The notes under the pieces: model-generated | Databases searched by the model: none | Seen by the model: the letters and a program-made list of their open reading frames with translations, nothing else | What the model was told of the DNA's origin: nothing | Part shown: positions 10,474 to 21,650 of the stretch, in pieces | Position numbering within the stretch: position 1 is the first letter of the stretch | Layout of the letters: every line of letters begins with the position of its first letter | Program-made: the position numbers and the translations under genes | Assembly (NCBI GenBank): GCA_006226775.1 | Contig: SBGD01000073.1 | Location: forward strand, 41,715-105,714 | From: Paracoccaceae bacterium | GTDB lineage: Bacteria > Pseudomonadota > Alphaproteobacteria > Rhodobacterales > Rhodobacteraceae | Direction: 5' to 3' | Length of the DNA stretch: 64,000 bases

Positions 10474-11090
10474 TGCCGCTATTCGAGACCGCCCTGTCGG
10501 GCCTGATCCTCTGGGCCGCGCTGGGCTATCTGCTGGGCTCGATCCCCTTCGGCATGGTGATCGCCCGCGCGCTGGGCTTGGGCGACCTGCGCCAGATCGG
10601 CTCGGGCAATATCGGCGCCACCAACGTGCTGCGCACCGGCAACAAGCCGGCGGCGCTGGCGACGCTGGTGCTGGATTCGTTCAAGGGCGCCGCGGCGGTG
10701 CTGATCGCGCGGCAATTCGCCGGCGAGGACGCGGCGCAACTGGCCGGGCTCTGCGCCTTCCTGGGCCATTGCTTCCCGGTCTGGCTGGGGTTCAAGGGCG
10801 GCAAGGGCGTGGCGACCTTCCTCGGGCTTCTGCTCGGGCTGGCCTTCCCGCTGGGGCTGGCGGCCTGTGCCACATGGGTCGTGGGCGCGGTGCTGACGCG
10901 GATTTCCTCGGCTTCGGCTTTGCTGGCGGCGGCATTGGCGCCTTTGTGGGCCTGGGGGCTGGGGTATGGGTCGATGGTGGTTTTGTGCGTGGTGCTGGCG
11001 GTGATCGTCTGGGGGCGGCATCATGCGAATATTACGCGGATTGTGCGGGGGGAGGAACCTCGGATCGGCAGGAAAGACCGCGGTGCGTGA
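10473..11090 (+). CDS. plsY: Glycerol-3-phosphate 1-O-acyltransferase PlsY
   Basis: ATG overlaps the pyrC TGA. GYLLGSIPFGMVIAR, GSGNIGATNVLRTGNK, GHCFPVWLGFKGGKGVAT motifs. Confidence 0.96.
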   Translation: MPLFETALSGLILWAALGYLLGSIPFGMVIARALGLGDLRQIGSGNIGATNVLRTGNKPAALATLVLDSFKGAAAVLIARQFAGEDAAQLAGLCAFLGHCFPVWLGFKGGKGVATFLGLLLGLAFPLGLAACATWVVGAVLTRISSASALLAAALAPLWAWGLGYGSMVVLCVVLAVIVWGRHHANITRIVRGEEPRIGRKDRGA

Positions 11091-11192
11091 CATTCGGCAC
11101 GGCCAGGCGGGCCCGACGAAAGGGGCTTGATCGGCGCGCGCAAGATCTTACCGTGACAGGCCTGTCTCAATGCCTTCGAGAAGGGAATTGCC

Positions 11193-11807
11193 ATGCGTCT
11201 TCCGATCAATGCCGCCCGCTTCCTCCCGGCGCTTCTGTGCTGGGTGTTTCTGACCGCAGGTGCGGCGTTGGCGCAATCGCCCGGCGCCGGTTTCGACTCA
11301 TTGACGCCGCATCTGCCCGCCAGCGGTCAGGACGAGACCTGGCGTTTCGTCAACACCGGCGACAGTTTCGAGATCGAGAACATCGGCGATCCCGGCGCGA
11401 TCCGCTATTACTTCGTCGCCCCCGCGCCCGGCACCGAAGGCCGCCGCCGGATCGAGGCCGGCGTGAGCATCCATCCCGAGAGCAAAGGCGCCGCGGGCCT
11501 GCTTTACGGGCTGAACGCGACGCGCGATCTCTACCACCTTGTCACGCTGGACGCGCAGGGCGTGCTGACGATCTATCGCCGCGACAGCTCGGGCTTTCGC
11601 GCGCTGAGCCAGCAATCCAGCGATGCGTTTTCGGCAGACGGGGTCAATCACCTCGTGCTCGAGGAAGAGGGCGACACGGTCGCGGTCTCGCTGAACGGCA
11701 CGAAGATGGGCGCGGTCGGCGGTGATCGCTTCGGGTTCGGCGGCACCGGGCTGGGCGCCGTGGGGGATGTGCGGGCCTTGTTCACCTTCTTCAGCGACGG
11801 GTCCTGA
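11193..11807 (+). CDS. Hypothetical secreted protein
   Basis: 204 aa with Sec signal peptide (MRLPINAARFLPALLCWVFLTAGAALAQS). Confidence 0.75.
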   Translation: MRLPINAARFLPALLCWVFLTAGAALAQSPGAGFDSLTPHLPASGQDETWRFVNTGDSFEIENIGDPGAIRYYFVAPAPGTEGRRRIEAGVSIHPESKGAAGLLYGLNATRDLYHLVTLDAQGVLTIYRRDSSGFRALSQQSSDAFSADGVNHLVLEEEGDTVAVSLNGTKMGAVGGDRFGFGGTGLGAVGDVRALFTFFSDGS

Positions 11808-11818
11808 GCGGCGGCGCG

Positions 11819-12412
11819 CTACACGGCCTTGCGCGCCGTCAGCGCCGCGCTGATCGTCCCGTCGTCGAGGTAATCCAGCTCGCCGCCGATCGGCACGCCC
11901 TGCGCCAGCGAGGTCAGCAGCACCCGGTCCTGCAACTGGTCGGCGATGTAATGCGCCGTGGTCTGGCCGTCGATGGTGGCGTTGAGCGCCAGGATCACCT
12001 CGGTGATGCCCTCGGTGGCGATACGGTCGACGAGGCGCGGGATCGACAGGTCCTCCGGCCCCACCCCGTCCAGCGCCGAAAGGGTGCCGCCCAGCACATG
12101 GTAGCGGCCCTTGAAGACGCCCGAGCGCTCCATCGCCCAGAGATCGGCCACGTCCTCGACCACGCAGATCATGCCGTTGGCGCGCTTGTCGCTCTCGCAG
12201 ATGTCGCAGATGTCCGAGGTGCCGATATTGCCGCAGTTCAGGCATTCGCGGGCCGTGGCGGCCACCTGGGTCATCAGGTCGGCCAGCGGCGCCATCTGCA
12301 AGGCGCGCTTGCGGATCAGGTGCAGCACCGCGCGGCGGGCGGAACGCGGGCCCAGCCCCGGCAGTTTCGCCATCAGCTCGATCAGCGCGTCGATGTCGCG
12401 GGTCGCCTTCAT
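11819..12412 (-). CDS. recR: Recombination mediator protein RecR
   Basis: 197 aa, [39 protein letters not shown] zinc finger, Toprim region. Confidence 0.97.
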   Translation of the reverse strand: MKATRDIDALIELMAKLPGLGPRSARRAVLHLIRKRALQMAPLADLMTQVAATARECLNCGNIGTSDICDICESDKRANGMICVVEDVADLWAMERSGVFKGRYHVLGGTLSALDGVGPEDLSIPRLVDRIATEGITEVILALNATIDGQTTAHYIADQLQDRVLLTSLAQGVPIGGELDYLDDGTISAALTARKAV

Positions 12413-13455
12413 TTCCGCACCTCGCCGGGCAGCGGGATGCGGGTGACGCTGTAGCCCCGGTCGCGCAGCAGCGCGATCATGCCCTGCCGGCCCGGCAGGT
12501 GGAAACTGCCCACCGCGATCAGCACCCCGCCCTGTGCCAGCTCTCCCTGGATGCGGTCGACGAACTGGCGGTTGCGCGCGTCAAGCAGGTAGCGGTTGAC
12601 CCGCGCCAGGCGCGCCCCGCCATCGCCGAAAAGATCGGCCATATAGGCGCGGTCCCAGGCCAGCATCATGCCGATCCGGCCCTCAAGATAGAGCGCGATA
12701 TTGGTGGCGCGCACCTGCCGGGTGGTCGCCGGATTGAGATAGCCGCCGTAGATATCGAGGAAATCCACCGCGAAGCCTTCGTTGCCCGGCGCGTCGAGGT
12801 GACGACGAATGCGGTCGGGGTCTTCCAGCGGCTTCACCGGCACCCCGGCGATCAGCGCCAGCATCTGGATGCGCCCGTCCTGCACCGGCAGCACCCCGGA
12901 GGAGAAATCGTTGCACGGGTCAGACAGCAGAAGCTCGGCCAGCGCGCCGGGCGTCAGCCGCTCGGGGGCGTCATGGCCCCAGCCCAGCCCCTCGGTGCGC
13001 AGGCGGATCCAGTCGAGGACGCGGGGGTCGATGCCGGTCTCGGCCAGGGGCAGTTCATCGCCCCGGCGGAACCAGTCGCTGCGCTCGAACTGCGCCTCGA
13101 AGGCGGCGCGCGAGGGCAGCACCGGGTCGATCTCCAGCGCCACCAGCCGGGCCTCGGCAATGCGCTTTTTCAACAGGTCGGGCAGGTCGAGGACGTGGCG
13201 GTCGGCGGAATGCATCGTGCCCCAGAGATGCGACACCGCGCCCTCGGGCGAGGTCAGCCGCCAGAACCGGCCCCGGGCATTGACCATGGCGCGCGCCGCC
13301 TGGGCGAGGTCGTCCTCGGTGGCGGGGGCGAAGGCCCCCTCGTGGACCTCGGGCGCGGGCACGTCACAGACCGCGCGGGTGGCCCAGGCCTGGGCCGCGA
13401 CCGGCCCGGCCGCGATCAGGGCGCAGAAGGCGAGGAAGACGCGCCGCAGCCCCAT
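12409..13455 (-). CDS. TraB/GumN family protein
   Basis: 348 aa with signal peptide; [16 protein letters not shown] and [28 protein letters not shown] motifs. Confidence 0.87.
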   Translation of the reverse strand: MGLRRVFLAFCALIAAGPVAAQAWATRAVCDVPAPEVHEGAFAPATEDDLAQAARAMVNARGRFWRLTSPEGAVSHLWGTMHSADRHVLDLPDLLKKRIAEARLVALEIDPVLPSRAAFEAQFERSDWFRRGDELPLAETGIDPRVLDWIRLRTEGLGWGHDAPERLTPGALAELLLSDPCNDFSSGVLPVQDGRIQMLALIAGVPVKPLEDPDRIRRHLDAPGNEGFAVDFLDIYGGYLNPATTRQVRATNIALYLEGRIGMMLAWDRAYMADLFGDGGARLARVNRYLLDARNRQFVDRIQGELAQGGVLIAVGSFHLPGRQGMIALLRDRGYSVTRIPLPGEVRK

Positions 13456-13459
13456 CGCC

Positions 13460-13804
13460 TCAGAACGGCAGCTTCATGTCTTTGGGCAGGCCCAGTTCCT
13501 CGGTGATCTTGCCCATTTCCTGCTCGGCGCGTTCGGCGGCACGGGACTGGGCATCCTTGATCGCCGCGAGGATCAGGTCCTCGACCACTTCCTTGTCGTC
13601 GCCGTTGAAGATCGACGGGTCGATGTCCAGCCCCTTCAATTCGCCCTTGGCGCTGGCGGTGGCCTTGACGAGGCCCGCGCCGCTTTCCCCGGTGACGGTG
13701 ATATTGTGCAGGTCTTCCTGCATCTGGGCCATGCGGGTCTGCATCGCCTGGGCTTTCTTCATCATCCCGGCCATGTCGCCGAGGTTTCCGAGGCCTTTGA
13801 ACAT
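13460..13804 (-). CDS. YbaB/EbfC family nucleoid-associated protein
   Basis: 114 aa, MFKGLGNLGDMAGMMKKAQAMQTRMAQMQEDL..., located 3' of dnaX. Confidence 0.96.
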   Translation of the reverse strand: MFKGLGNLGDMAGMMKKAQAMQTRMAQMQEDLHNITVTGESGAGLVKATASAKGELKGLDIDPSIFNGDDKEVVEDLILAAIKDAQSRAAERAEQEMGKITEELGLPKDMKLPF

Positions 13805-13933
13805 CGCTCACTCCTGTCTGTCGCTTGGGGTCTAGATACGGGCGCCATGGCGTGGCGGCAAGGGGAGGCTGCGGTTTCCTGTCGGGGCGCGCCGCCGGGT
13901 GGGTTCCCCCCCTGCCCGGTTTGCGCGCAGGGC

Positions 13934-15694
13934 TCACTCCTCCTCGAAGGGATCCCATTCGTCGGCCACTTCCTCCAGCGCCTCGGCCTGGGCTTCGGCC
14001 TCGGCCGCCTCGGCGGTGTGGATGGCGGTGATCTTCGCATTGGGGAAGGTCGCCATCGCCGCCTGCACCAGCGGATGCGCGGCGGCCCGGGCCTCGAGCG
14101 CCAGGCGGTCGGCATCGCGGATCTCGACGATGGTCGGCGTCGCGGAGTCGTTGACCAGGATCACCGCCCAGCGATTGCCGGTCCAGCGTTGCAGCGCGCT
14201 GCCCAACCGCTGGGCCAGGTCGGGCGGGGCGTTGTCCGTGGGCGTGAACTCGATCCTTCCGGGCTGATAGGCGGCGAGGCGCACGCCGGCCTCGACCTCG
14301 ACCAGCAGCTTGACGTCGCGGTTCGAGCGGATCAGCTCGATCACATGCTCGAAGGTGGGATAGCGCGCCAGCGCCTGGTCGGTGGCAAGGGCGGTGACGG
14401 TATTGCCGCCAAGGGCCGACGGGCCCGAGGGGCCGGGATGGGTGGCGCGGGGCGTGCCCTGCGCCCGGGTCAAGGCGCTGCGGGCACTGGGTGCGCCGCC
14501 GCCCCCCGAGGGCGGGGGCGGCACCGGCGCCTCGCCCAGCTTGCGGATCAGTTCCTCGGGGCTGGGCAGGTCGGCCACATGGGTCAGCCGGATCAGCGCC
14601 ATTTCCGCGGCCATCATCGCATTGGGCGCCAGCGAGACCTCCTCGATCGCCTTCAGCAGCATCTGCCACATCCGCGACAGCGCGCGCATCGGCAGGGCGG
14701 CGGCCATCTGCTGGCCCCGCCTGCGCTCGTCAGGGCCGATGGTCGGGTCTTCGGCGGCATCAGGGGTGATCTTGACCACCGAGATCCAATGCGTTACCTC
14801 GGCCAGGTCGCGCAGCACCGCCATCGGGTCGGCGCCATCGGCATATTGCGCCGAAAGCTCGGTCAGCGCGCCCGCCGCATCGCCCTTCATCACCAGGTCG
14901 AAAAGGTCCATCACCCGCCCGCGGTCGGCCAGCCCCAGCATGGCGCGCACTTGCTCCGCCGTGGTCTCGCCCGCGCCATGGGAAATCGCCTGGTCGAGCA
15001 GCGAGGTGGCATCGCGGGCCGAGCCTTCGGCGGCGCGGATCAGCAGCGCCAGCGCCTCGTCGGCGATCTCGGCGCCCTCGCCGGTGGCGATGCGGCGCAG
15101 CATGGCGATCATGTCCTCGGGCTCGATCCGGCGCAGGTCGAAGCGCTGGCAGCGCGACAGCACCGTCACCGGCACCTTGCGAATCTCGGTGGTGGCAAAG
15201 ATGAACTTCACATGCGCAGGTGGTTCTTCCAGCGTTTTCAGCAGCGCGTTGAAGGCCGATTTCGACAGCATGTGGACTTCGTCGATGATATAGACCTTGT
15301 AGCGCGCGGCGCTGGGCGCATAGGCCACGCTGTCGATCACCGTCGAGCGGATGTCGTCGACCCCGGTATTGGACGCCGCGTCCATCTCGAGCACGTCGAC
15401 GTGGCGGCCTTCCGAGATCGCCACGCAATGCTCGCAGGCGCCGCAGGGCTCGGTCGTGGGCTGGCCCTGCCCGTCCGGCCCGATGCAGTTCATCCCCTTG
15501 GCGATGATCCGCGCCGTCGTCGTCTTGCCGGTGCCGCGGATGCCGGTCATCATGAAGGCCTGCGCGATGCGGCCCGTGGCAAAGGCGTTCTTCAGCGTGC
15601 GCACCATGGCGTCCTGGCCGACGAGATCGGCAAAGGTTTCGGGCCGGTACTTCCGGGCGAGCACCTGGTAGGCGGGCTCTGTCGTGTCGCTCAT
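13934..15694 (-). CDS. dnaX: DNA polymerase III subunit gamma/tau
   Basis: [67 protein letters not shown]..., Walker A, zinc-binding Cys cluster. Start at 15694, not the extended 15772. Confidence 0.96.
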   Translation of the reverse strand: MSDTTEPAYQVLARKYRPETFADLVGQDAMVRTLKNAFATGRIAQAFMMTGIRGTGKTTTARIIAKGMNCIGPDGQGQPTTEPCGACEHCVAISEGRHVDVLEMDAASNTGVDDIRSTVIDSVAYAPSAARYKVYIIDEVHMLSKSAFNALLKTLEEPPAHVKFIFATTEIRKVPVTVLSRCQRFDLRRIEPEDMIAMLRRIATGEGAEIADEALALLIRAAEGSARDATSLLDQAISHGAGETTAEQVRAMLGLADRGRVMDLFDLVMKGDAAGALTELSAQYADGADPMAVLRDLAEVTHWISVVKITPDAAEDPTIGPDERRRGQQMAAALPMRALSRMWQMLLKAIEEVSLAPNAMMAAEMALIRLTHVADLPSPEELIRKLGEAPVPPPPSGGGGAPSARSALTRAQGTPRATHPGPSGPSALGGNTVTALATDQALARYPTFEHVIELIRSNRDVKLLVEVEAGVRLAAYQPGRIEFTPTDNAPPDLAQRLGSALQRWTGNRWAVILVNDSATPTIVEIRDADRLALEARAAAHPLVQAAMATFPNAKITAIHTAEAAEAEAQAEALEEVADEWDPFEEE

Positions 15695-15845
15695 GGTCTG
15701 GGGGCCTTTCGATGTCGGCGGCAGGGTAAGCGCTCGCGCCGGTGAGGTCCAGCCGTCGCGCCACCGCCGCAATCGACTGGACGCAGGCGCGCTCAGGCAA
15801 TATCACCCGCAGGGAACCGCAGGGCCGCGCAAGGGAAAGAAGCAT

Positions 15846-18428
15846 ATGTCGCGCTATGATGCCGCCTCGATCGAGGCGAAATGGCAGGAGGCCTGGGACA
15901 AGGCCGGAACCTTCACCGCCACCATGGAGGGCGGCAAGCCGAAGTACTACGTGCTCGAGATGTTCCCCTATCCCTCGGGCAAGCTGCACATGGGCCATGT
16001 GCGCAACTACACCATGGGCGACGTGATCGCGCGCTACAAGATCTCGACCGGCCACAACGTGCTGCACCCGATGGGGTTCGACGCCTTCGGCATGCCGGCC
16101 GAGAATGCCGCGATTGCCAGCGGCGGCCATCCCAAGGACTGGACCTACGGCAATATCGACACCATGGTCGAGCAGATGAAGCCGCTGGGCCTCTCGCTCG
16201 ACTGGTCCCGGATGTTCGCCACCTGCGACCCGGAGTATTACGGCCAGCAGCAGGCGCTGTTTCTCGATTTCCTCGAGGCCGGGCTGGTCTATCGCAAGAA
16301 CGCGGTGGTCAACTGGGATCCGGTGGACATGACCGTGCTGGCCAATGAACAGGTGATCGACGGCAAGGGCTGGCGCTCGGGCGCCGAGGTCGAGCGGCGC
16401 GAGTTGACGCAATGGTTCTTCCGCATCTCCGACATGGCCGAGGAACTGCTCGAGGCCATCGAGGGGCTGGACGACTGGCCCGCCAAGGTCAAGCTGATGC
16501 AGCAGAACTGGATCGGCAAGTCGCGGGGCTTGCAATTCGCCTTCGGTCTGATCGACGGCCCCGAGGGCCATGACCGGATCGAGGTCTATACCACCCGCCC
16601 CGACACGCTGCTGGGCGCGTCTTTCCTCGGCATCTCACCGGATCACCCGCTGGCCCGGCAGCTCGAGAAGGACAATCCCAAGCTGGCCGCCTTCATCGCC
16701 GAGTGCCGCAAGGGCGGCACCACCGAGGAAGCGCTGGAGAAGGCCGAGAAGAAGGGCTTCGACACCGGACTGCGCGTCCGCCACCCCTTCGACACCGCCT
16801 GGGAACTTCCCGTCTACGTCGCCAACTTCATCCTGATGGACTATGGCACCGGCGCGGTCTTCGGCTGCCCGGCGCATGACCAGCGCGACCTCGACTTCGT
16901 GCGCAAGTACGACCTGCCGGTGATCTCGACCTTCGCGCCGCTATCCGGCGATCACATCCCGCCCGAGCAAAGCGGCGAGGCCTATGTGCCGCCGAAATCC
17001 GAGAAGGTGCATTGGCTGAAACCCTTCGCCTGGGACGAGGACGCCACCGGCGACGAGGCCATCGACGCCGCCATCGCCTTTTGCGAGGCCAATGGCGTGG
17101 GCCAGGGTGTCACCAAGTACCGGCTGCGCGACTGGGGCCTGTCGCGGCAGCGCTACTGGGGCTGCCCGATCCCGGTGGTGCATTGCGAGACCTGCGGCGT
17201 GGTGCCCGAGAAGAAGGAGAACCTGCCGGTCGAACTGCCCTATGACGAAGGCGACAAGCCGCTCGACCTGACCAACCCCGGCAACCCGCTGGCCCGCCAC
17301 CCGACCTGGCGCGATTGTGCCTGCCCCGCCTGTGGCGGCAAGGCCCAGCGCGAGACCGATACGATGGATACCTTCGTCGATTCGTCGTGGTATTTCGCGC
17401 GCTTCACCGCGCCGCATGCCGACACGCCGACCGACATGGCGGCGGCGGACTACTGGATGAACGTCGACCAGTATATCGGCGGCATCGAGCACGCGATCCT
17501 GCACCTGCTCTATTCGCGTTTCTTTGCCCGTGCCATGCACATCACCGGCCACCTGCCCGAAAAGTGCAAGGAGCCCTTCGATGCTCTGTTCACCCAGGGC
17601 ATGGTGACCCATGCGATCTATGCCACCAAGGCGCAGAATGGCCGCCCGGTCTATCACTACCCGGCGGATGTCGAGGAGCGCGACGGCGCGGTCGTCGTCA
17701 AGGCCACCGGCGAGGCGGTCGAGGTGATCCCCTCGGCCAAGATGTCGAAGTCGAAGAACAACGTGGTCGACCCGCTGGCGATCATCTCGTCCTTCGGCGC
17801 CGATACCGCGCGCTGGTTCGTCCTGTCGGACAGCCCGCCCGAGCGTGACGTGGAATGGACCGCCTCCGGCGCCGATGCCGCGGCCAAGCACCTGGCCCGG
17901 GTCCATCGGCTGGCCACCGACGCGGCCCAGGCCGAAGAGGGCCCGCAAGGGGCCGATGAGGCGCTGCTGAAAGAGATGCACAAGACCATCCGCGACGTGA
18001 CCCTGGGCATCGAGAGCTTCGGCTTCAACGCTGCCATCGCCCGGCTCTATGCCTTCACCAACACGCTGGCCAAATCGCAGGCCGGGTCTGAGGCGAAGCG
18101 CCAGGCCACCCGCACCCTGGCCCACCTGATGTCGCCGATGACCCCGCATCTGTCCGAGGAGATCTGGGCCCTGCTGGGCGGCACGGGCCTTGTCATCGAC
18201 GCGCCCTGGCCCGAGGCCGATGCGGCGATGCTGGTCGAGGACAGCGTCACCCTGCCGATCCAGATCAACGGCAAGCGGCGGGCGGAAATCAGCGTGGCGG
18301 CGGATGCCAGCAAGGAAGAGGTTGAAAAACTCGTCATGGGCCACGAAGCTGTGCAGAAGGCCCTGGACGGCGGCACGCCGAAAAAGGTCATCGTGGTGCC
18401 GGGACGGATCGTGAATGTGGTTGTCTAG
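15846..18428 (+). CDS. leuS: Leucine--tRNA ligase
   Basis: 860 aa, class I signature [14 protein letters not shown] and KMSKSKNN. Start [21 protein letters not shown]. Confidence 0.97.
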   Translation: MSRYDAASIEAKWQEAWDKAGTFTATMEGGKPKYYVLEMFPYPSGKLHMGHVRNYTMGDVIARYKISTGHNVLHPMGFDAFGMPAENAAIASGGHPKDWTYGNIDTMVEQMKPLGLSLDWSRMFATCDPEYYGQQQALFLDFLEAGLVYRKNAVVNWDPVDMTVLANEQVIDGKGWRSGAEVERRELTQWFFRISDMAEELLEAIEGLDDWPAKVKLMQQNWIGKSRGLQFAFGLIDGPEGHDRIEVYTTRPDTLLGASFLGISPDHPLARQLEKDNPKLAAFIAECRKGGTTEEALEKAEKKGFDTGLRVRHPFDTAWELPVYVANFILMDYGTGAVFGCPAHDQRDLDFVRKYDLPVISTFAPLSGDHIPPEQSGEAYVPPKSEKVHWLKPFAWDEDATGDEAIDAAIAFCEANGVGQGVTKYRLRDWGLSRQRYWGCPIPVVHCETCGVVPEKKENLPVELPYDEGDKPLDLTNPGNPLARHPTWRDCACPACGGKAQRETDTMDTFVDSSWYFARFTAPHADTPTDMAAADYWMNVDQYIGGIEHAILHLLYSRFFARAMHITGHLPEKCKEPFDALFTQGMVTHAIYATKAQNGRPVYHYPADVEERDGAVVVKATGEAVEVIPSAKMSKSKNNVVDPLAIISSFGADTARWFVLSDSPPERDVEWTASGADAAAKHLARVHRLATDAAQAEEGPQGADEALLKEMHKTIRDVTLGIESFGFNAAIARLYAFTNTLAKSQAGSEAKRQATRTLAHLMSPMTPHLSEEIWALLGGTGLVIDAPWPEADAAMLVEDSVTLPIQINGKRRAEISVAADASKEEVEKLVMGHEAVQKALDGGTPKKVIVVPGRIVNVVV

Positions 18429-18903
18429 ACGAGAGTTCCTGCTGGGCGCGGCCGCCGCGGCGCTGGCCGGCTGCGGCTTTGCGCCGGCCTATGGCACCGG
18501 CGGCGCCGCCAGCCGGCTGCAGAACGCGATCCTGGTCCAGGAGCCCGAAAACCACTTCGGCTACCTCGTGACCCGCCGGATCGAGGAACGGCTGGGCAAG
18601 GGCGGCGAAGACGCGCCCTATAGGCTGGCCCTGCGGATCAAGTTCAGCCAGGAGAGCCTGGGCAGCACCTCGGACGGCCAGCTCACCCGCTATCACATCA
18701 TCGGCAACACCACTTATGCCCTGCAGCGCGCCGCCGACCAGAGCGAGATCGACAGCGGCACGGTGCACAACTTCACCGCCTATTCCGCCTCGGGCTCGAC
18801 CGTGTCGACGCTGGCGGCGCAGCGCGACGCGCAGGACCGGCTGATGATCGCGCTGGCCGACCAGGTGATCGAACGGCTGGTGCTTGCCGCGCCCGATCTC
18901 TGA
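18415..18903 (+). CDS. lptE: LPS assembly lipoprotein LptE
   Basis: 162 aa, lipobox [11 protein letters not shown]. Overlaps the leuS 3' end and precedes holA. Confidence 0.9.
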   Translation: MWLSRREFLLGAAAAALAGCGFAPAYGTGGAASRLQNAILVQEPENHFGYLVTRRIEERLGKGGEDAPYRLALRIKFSQESLGSTSDGQLTRYHIIGNTTYALQRAADQSEIDSGTVHNFTAYSASGSTVSTLAAQRDAQDRLMIALADQVIERLVLAAPDL

Positions 18904-18907
18904 GGCC

Positions 18908-19933
18908 ATGAAACTTTCCCCCCGCGACGCCGCCGGCTATTTCGCCCGCCCCGATCCCGCCCGCACCGGCCTGCTGATCTTCGGCGCCGATGCGATGCGC
19001 GTGGCGCTCAAGCGGCAGGAGGCGATTGCCGCGCTGATCGGCCCCGAGGGCGAGGCGGAAATGCGCCTGACCCGCATTCCCGGCGGCGACCTGCGGCGCG
19101 AGCCGACGCTGCTGATCGATGCGGTCAAGGCCATCGGCTTCTTTCCCGGCCCCCGCGTCGCCTTTGTCGAGGAGGCCACCGATGCCGCCGCCCCGGCGAT
19201 CCTCGCCGCGCTGCAGGACTGGGCGCCGGGCGATGCCCAGATCGTCGTCACCGCGGGCCAGCTCAAGGCCACGTCGAAGCTGCGCAAGGCCTTCGAGGCC
19301 CATCCCAACGCCTATGCCGCGGCGATCTACGACGATCCGCCCTCGCGCGCCGAGATCGAGGCCGAGCTGACCCGCGCCGGCCTGCGCCCCGGCGGCCCGG
19401 CGCTGGAGGACATCACCGCGCTGTCGCGGGCGCTCGATCCCGGCGATTTCCGCCAGACGCTGGAGAAGCTGGCGCTCTACAAGCACGGCGATACCACTCC
19501 GGTCACGCCCGAGGACGTGGCGGCGGTGGCGCCGGTCTCGACCGAGGCCGAGCTGGACGACGTGCTGGCCATCGTCGCCGAGGCCCGCACCCGCGAGATC
19601 GGGCCGATGCTGTCTCGATTGGCGGCGCAGGGCGTGCAGCCGGTGGCGCTGGTGATTGCCACGATGCGCCATTTCCGCGCGCTCCATGCCGCCGCCTCGC
19701 ATCCCGAGGGCGCGGCGCGCGGCATTGCCGCGATGCGCCCGCCGATCTTCGGCCCGCGCCGCGACCGGATGACGCGGCAGGCGCAGAACTGGGGCGCCCC
19801 CAGGCTCGACCAGGCGATCTCGCTGCTCACCGACACCGACCTGCACCTGCGCTCGGCCAGCCAGAACGCCCCGGCCATGGCGCTGGTCGAGCGGATGCTG
19901 ATCCGCCTGGCGATGCTGGGGGCCAGCCGCTAG
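18908..19933 (+). CDS. holA: DNA polymerase III subunit delta
   Basis: 341 aa, MKLSPRDAAGYFARPDPARTGLLIFGADAMRVALKRQEAI..., HolA-type domains. Confidence 0.93.
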   Translation: MKLSPRDAAGYFARPDPARTGLLIFGADAMRVALKRQEAIAALIGPEGEAEMRLTRIPGGDLRREPTLLIDAVKAIGFFPGPRVAFVEEATDAAAPAILAALQDWAPGDAQIVVTAGQLKATSKLRKAFEAHPNAYAAAIYDDPPSRAEIEAELTRAGLRPGGPALEDITALSRALDPGDFRQTLEKLALYKHGDTTPVTPEDVAAVAPVSTEAELDDVLAIVAEARTREIGPMLSRLAAQGVQPVALVIATMRHFRALHAAASHPEGAARGIAAMRPPIFGPRRDRMTRQAQNWGAPRLDQAISLLTDTDLHLRSASQNAPAMALVERMLIRLAMLGASR

Positions 19934-19977
19934 CGGGTGTCAGAGCCCTTGGCGGCGCAGGCAGGTCTTCGCCCTCC

Positions 19978-20047
19978 GTCATCCCGGGCTTGACCCGGGA
20001 TCTCATGGGTCGTTTGTCGGGAGATCCCGGGTCAAGCCCGGGATGAC
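19978..20047. repeat. 26-bp perfect inverted repeat (REP-like palindromic element)
   Basis: gtcatcccgggcttgacccgggatct (19978-20003) and its exact reverse complement agatcccgggtcaagcccgggatgac (20022-20047) with 18-nt loop. Confidence 0.93.
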
Positions 20048-20152
20048 GTCGCGAGGGGATGGACAACCGGCGCTTCACCGCCTCCCGACATTCCGGTTGC
20101 GGTTTCACCGCCCGAGACCCTACCTTGCGCAAAACCTTTGGGGGGATCGCAG

Positions 20153-20746
20153 ATGTATACCGTGATCGGAAGCGTCGTCAGCCGCACGTTTCGCGTGCTC
20201 TGGATGCTCGAAGAACTGGGCGCGCCTTATGAACATCTCCCGGCGCGTCCCGGGTCCGACGAGGTTCGTGCGCATAACCCCTCGGGCAAGGTGCCGGTGC
20301 TGATCGCCGAAGGTACGGCACTGACCGATTCCACCGCCATCATGACCTATCTTGCCGACAGGCATGGCGCCCTGACCTATCCGGCCGGCAGCCTCGAGCG
20401 CGCGCGCCAGGACGGGATCACCTGCGCCATCCTGGACGAGGTTGACGCCCTGCTCTGGACCGCCTCGCGGCATACCTTCGTGCTGCCCGAAGACCAGCGG
20501 GTGCCGCAGATCAAGGACAGCCTGAAAGCCGAATATGCCCGCAATATCGCGCGGCTGAGCGACCGCATCGCCGGGCCGTTCTTCATGGGCGAGGTGATGA
20601 CCCTGCCGGACATCCTGATGACCCATTGCTGCAACTGGGCGATTTCCGCGCGGTTCCCCGAGCCGGAGCCGCCCCTGGCGCAATACCTGTCAACCCTGCG
20701 CGCGCGCCCGGCCTTTGCGCGGGTGCGGGCGCTGGGCAAAGCCTGA
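20153..20746 (+). CDS. Glutathione S-transferase family protein
   Basis: 197 aa, MYTVIGSVVSRTFRVLWMLEELGAPYEHL..., TDSTAIMTYLADRH. Confidence 0.92.
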   Translation: MYTVIGSVVSRTFRVLWMLEELGAPYEHLPARPGSDEVRAHNPSGKVPVLIAEGTALTDSTAIMTYLADRHGALTYPAGSLERARQDGITCAILDEVDALLWTASRHTFVLPEDQRVPQIKDSLKAEYARNIARLSDRIAGPFFMGEVMTLPDILMTHCCNWAISARFPEPEPPLAQYLSTLRARPAFARVRALGKA

Positions 20747-20754
20747 AACGCAAA

Positions 20755-20781
20755 CCGGCCCGGTCGTTCGGACCGGGCCGG
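20755..20781 (+). terminator. Candidate intrinsic hairpin 3' of the GST gene
   Basis: ccggcccggtc-gttcg-gaccgggccgg, 11-bp perfect stem just after the stop codon. No strong T tract. Confidence 0.5.
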
Positions 20782-20851
20782 TGTCTCGTGCGCCCGACCC
20801 GCCCGCCGCCGTCAGGCAGCCGGGAGGCCGGAACAAGGCCTTGCTGGCCGG

Positions 20852-21058
20852 TCAGGTGTACATCGTGTCGGCAAAGACGTGGTGCACGATCCGGTCGCGG
20901 CGGATGCCGCGGGCGGCCAGTTCTTCGTCCGAAAGCGAGCGCAGGTAGTCGACCTTGCGCAGCCGCGGGTTGTTCGCGGCAGTCTGCACGAAGTAGTTCC
21001 AGATCCGTGCCAGCAGGCCCGGCGTTTCGACGTGAATATTCGTGGTAGCTTGTGCCAT
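20852..21058 (-). CDS. DUF1127 domain-containing small protein
   Basis: 68 aa, RIWNYFVQTAANNPRLRKVDYLRSLSDEELAARGIRRDRIVHHVF. Confidence 0.92.
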   Translation of the reverse strand: MAQATTNIHVETPGLLARIWNYFVQTAANNPRLRKVDYLRSLSDEELAARGIRRDRIVHHVFADTMYT

Positions 21059-21110
21059 GATCTCGATCCTTTCTCGGCCGGGGGGCCCCGGCCTGTCTCA
21101 GGATCAGATA

Positions 21111-21392
21111 CTATGCAGGTGCAGCATTTGTTTCCAGAGGTGGGGGGTGAGACCCTGCCTTGCATGCCGCGCATAGCAGGCGATGGCGGCGCAGGCAGGC
21201 CCGGGGCGCGCTTTGGGTCGGCTCGCAACGGCGGCGCTCCGGGGCGCGGACCACGGCGCTCAGCAACGCCATTCCGGCGCGCCCGAGCCTGCGCGTCATG
21301 GCGCGAAGATGCCCTCGCCCCTTGCCCGCCAGACTTCCGTCGTATGTGGCGCGCACCATAAGCTCTTGAATCTCATCAAGGATAACGATCAT
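21111..21392 (-). CDS. Putative small hypothetical protein
   Basis: 93 aa frame (MIVILDEIQELMVRATYDGSLAGKGRGHLRAMTRRLGRAGMAL...) with an AGGAGA Shine-Dalgarno-like sequence upstream of ATG 21392. C-terminal half is low complexity. Confidence 0.45.
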   Translation of the reverse strand: MIVILDEIQELMVRATYDGSLAGKGRGHLRAMTRRLGRAGMALLSAVVRAPERRRCEPTQSAPRACLRRHRLLCAACKAGSHPPPLETNAAPA

Positions 21393-21650
21393 CCCCCGTC
21401 TTTCTCCTGACAGAAGCGCCCGGGAAATGCACATTGGGCCCATCGGCTTTGATCGTTCCCGCCGCGCCTGCCCCGGTGCCTGTCTCCATCTCCTCCCGCG
21501 TTTCCGGCTCCGAAACCCCCGCATGCGCGCGCCCTTCGGACAGGACAGCCCCGATTTCCGGGGCTGCGCCATGCCCCGCGCCCCGGCGCAATCTTGCCGA
21601 TGGGCCGGCCGGCCTGTGACCGCCCGGACACGGCATCGCGACAGCCGAGG

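Noticed and set aside
12809-15745. 978-aa plus-strand ORF opposite gumN/ybaB/dnaX
   Set aside because: Spans several real minus-strand genes; low-complexity composition.
21393-21650. ORFs in the gap between the small ORF and the YcaQ-like gene (e.g. 21376-21636 minus, 21427-21879 plus)
   Set aside because: Pro/Arg/Ala-rich translations without RBS or recognisable domain; treated as non-coding.
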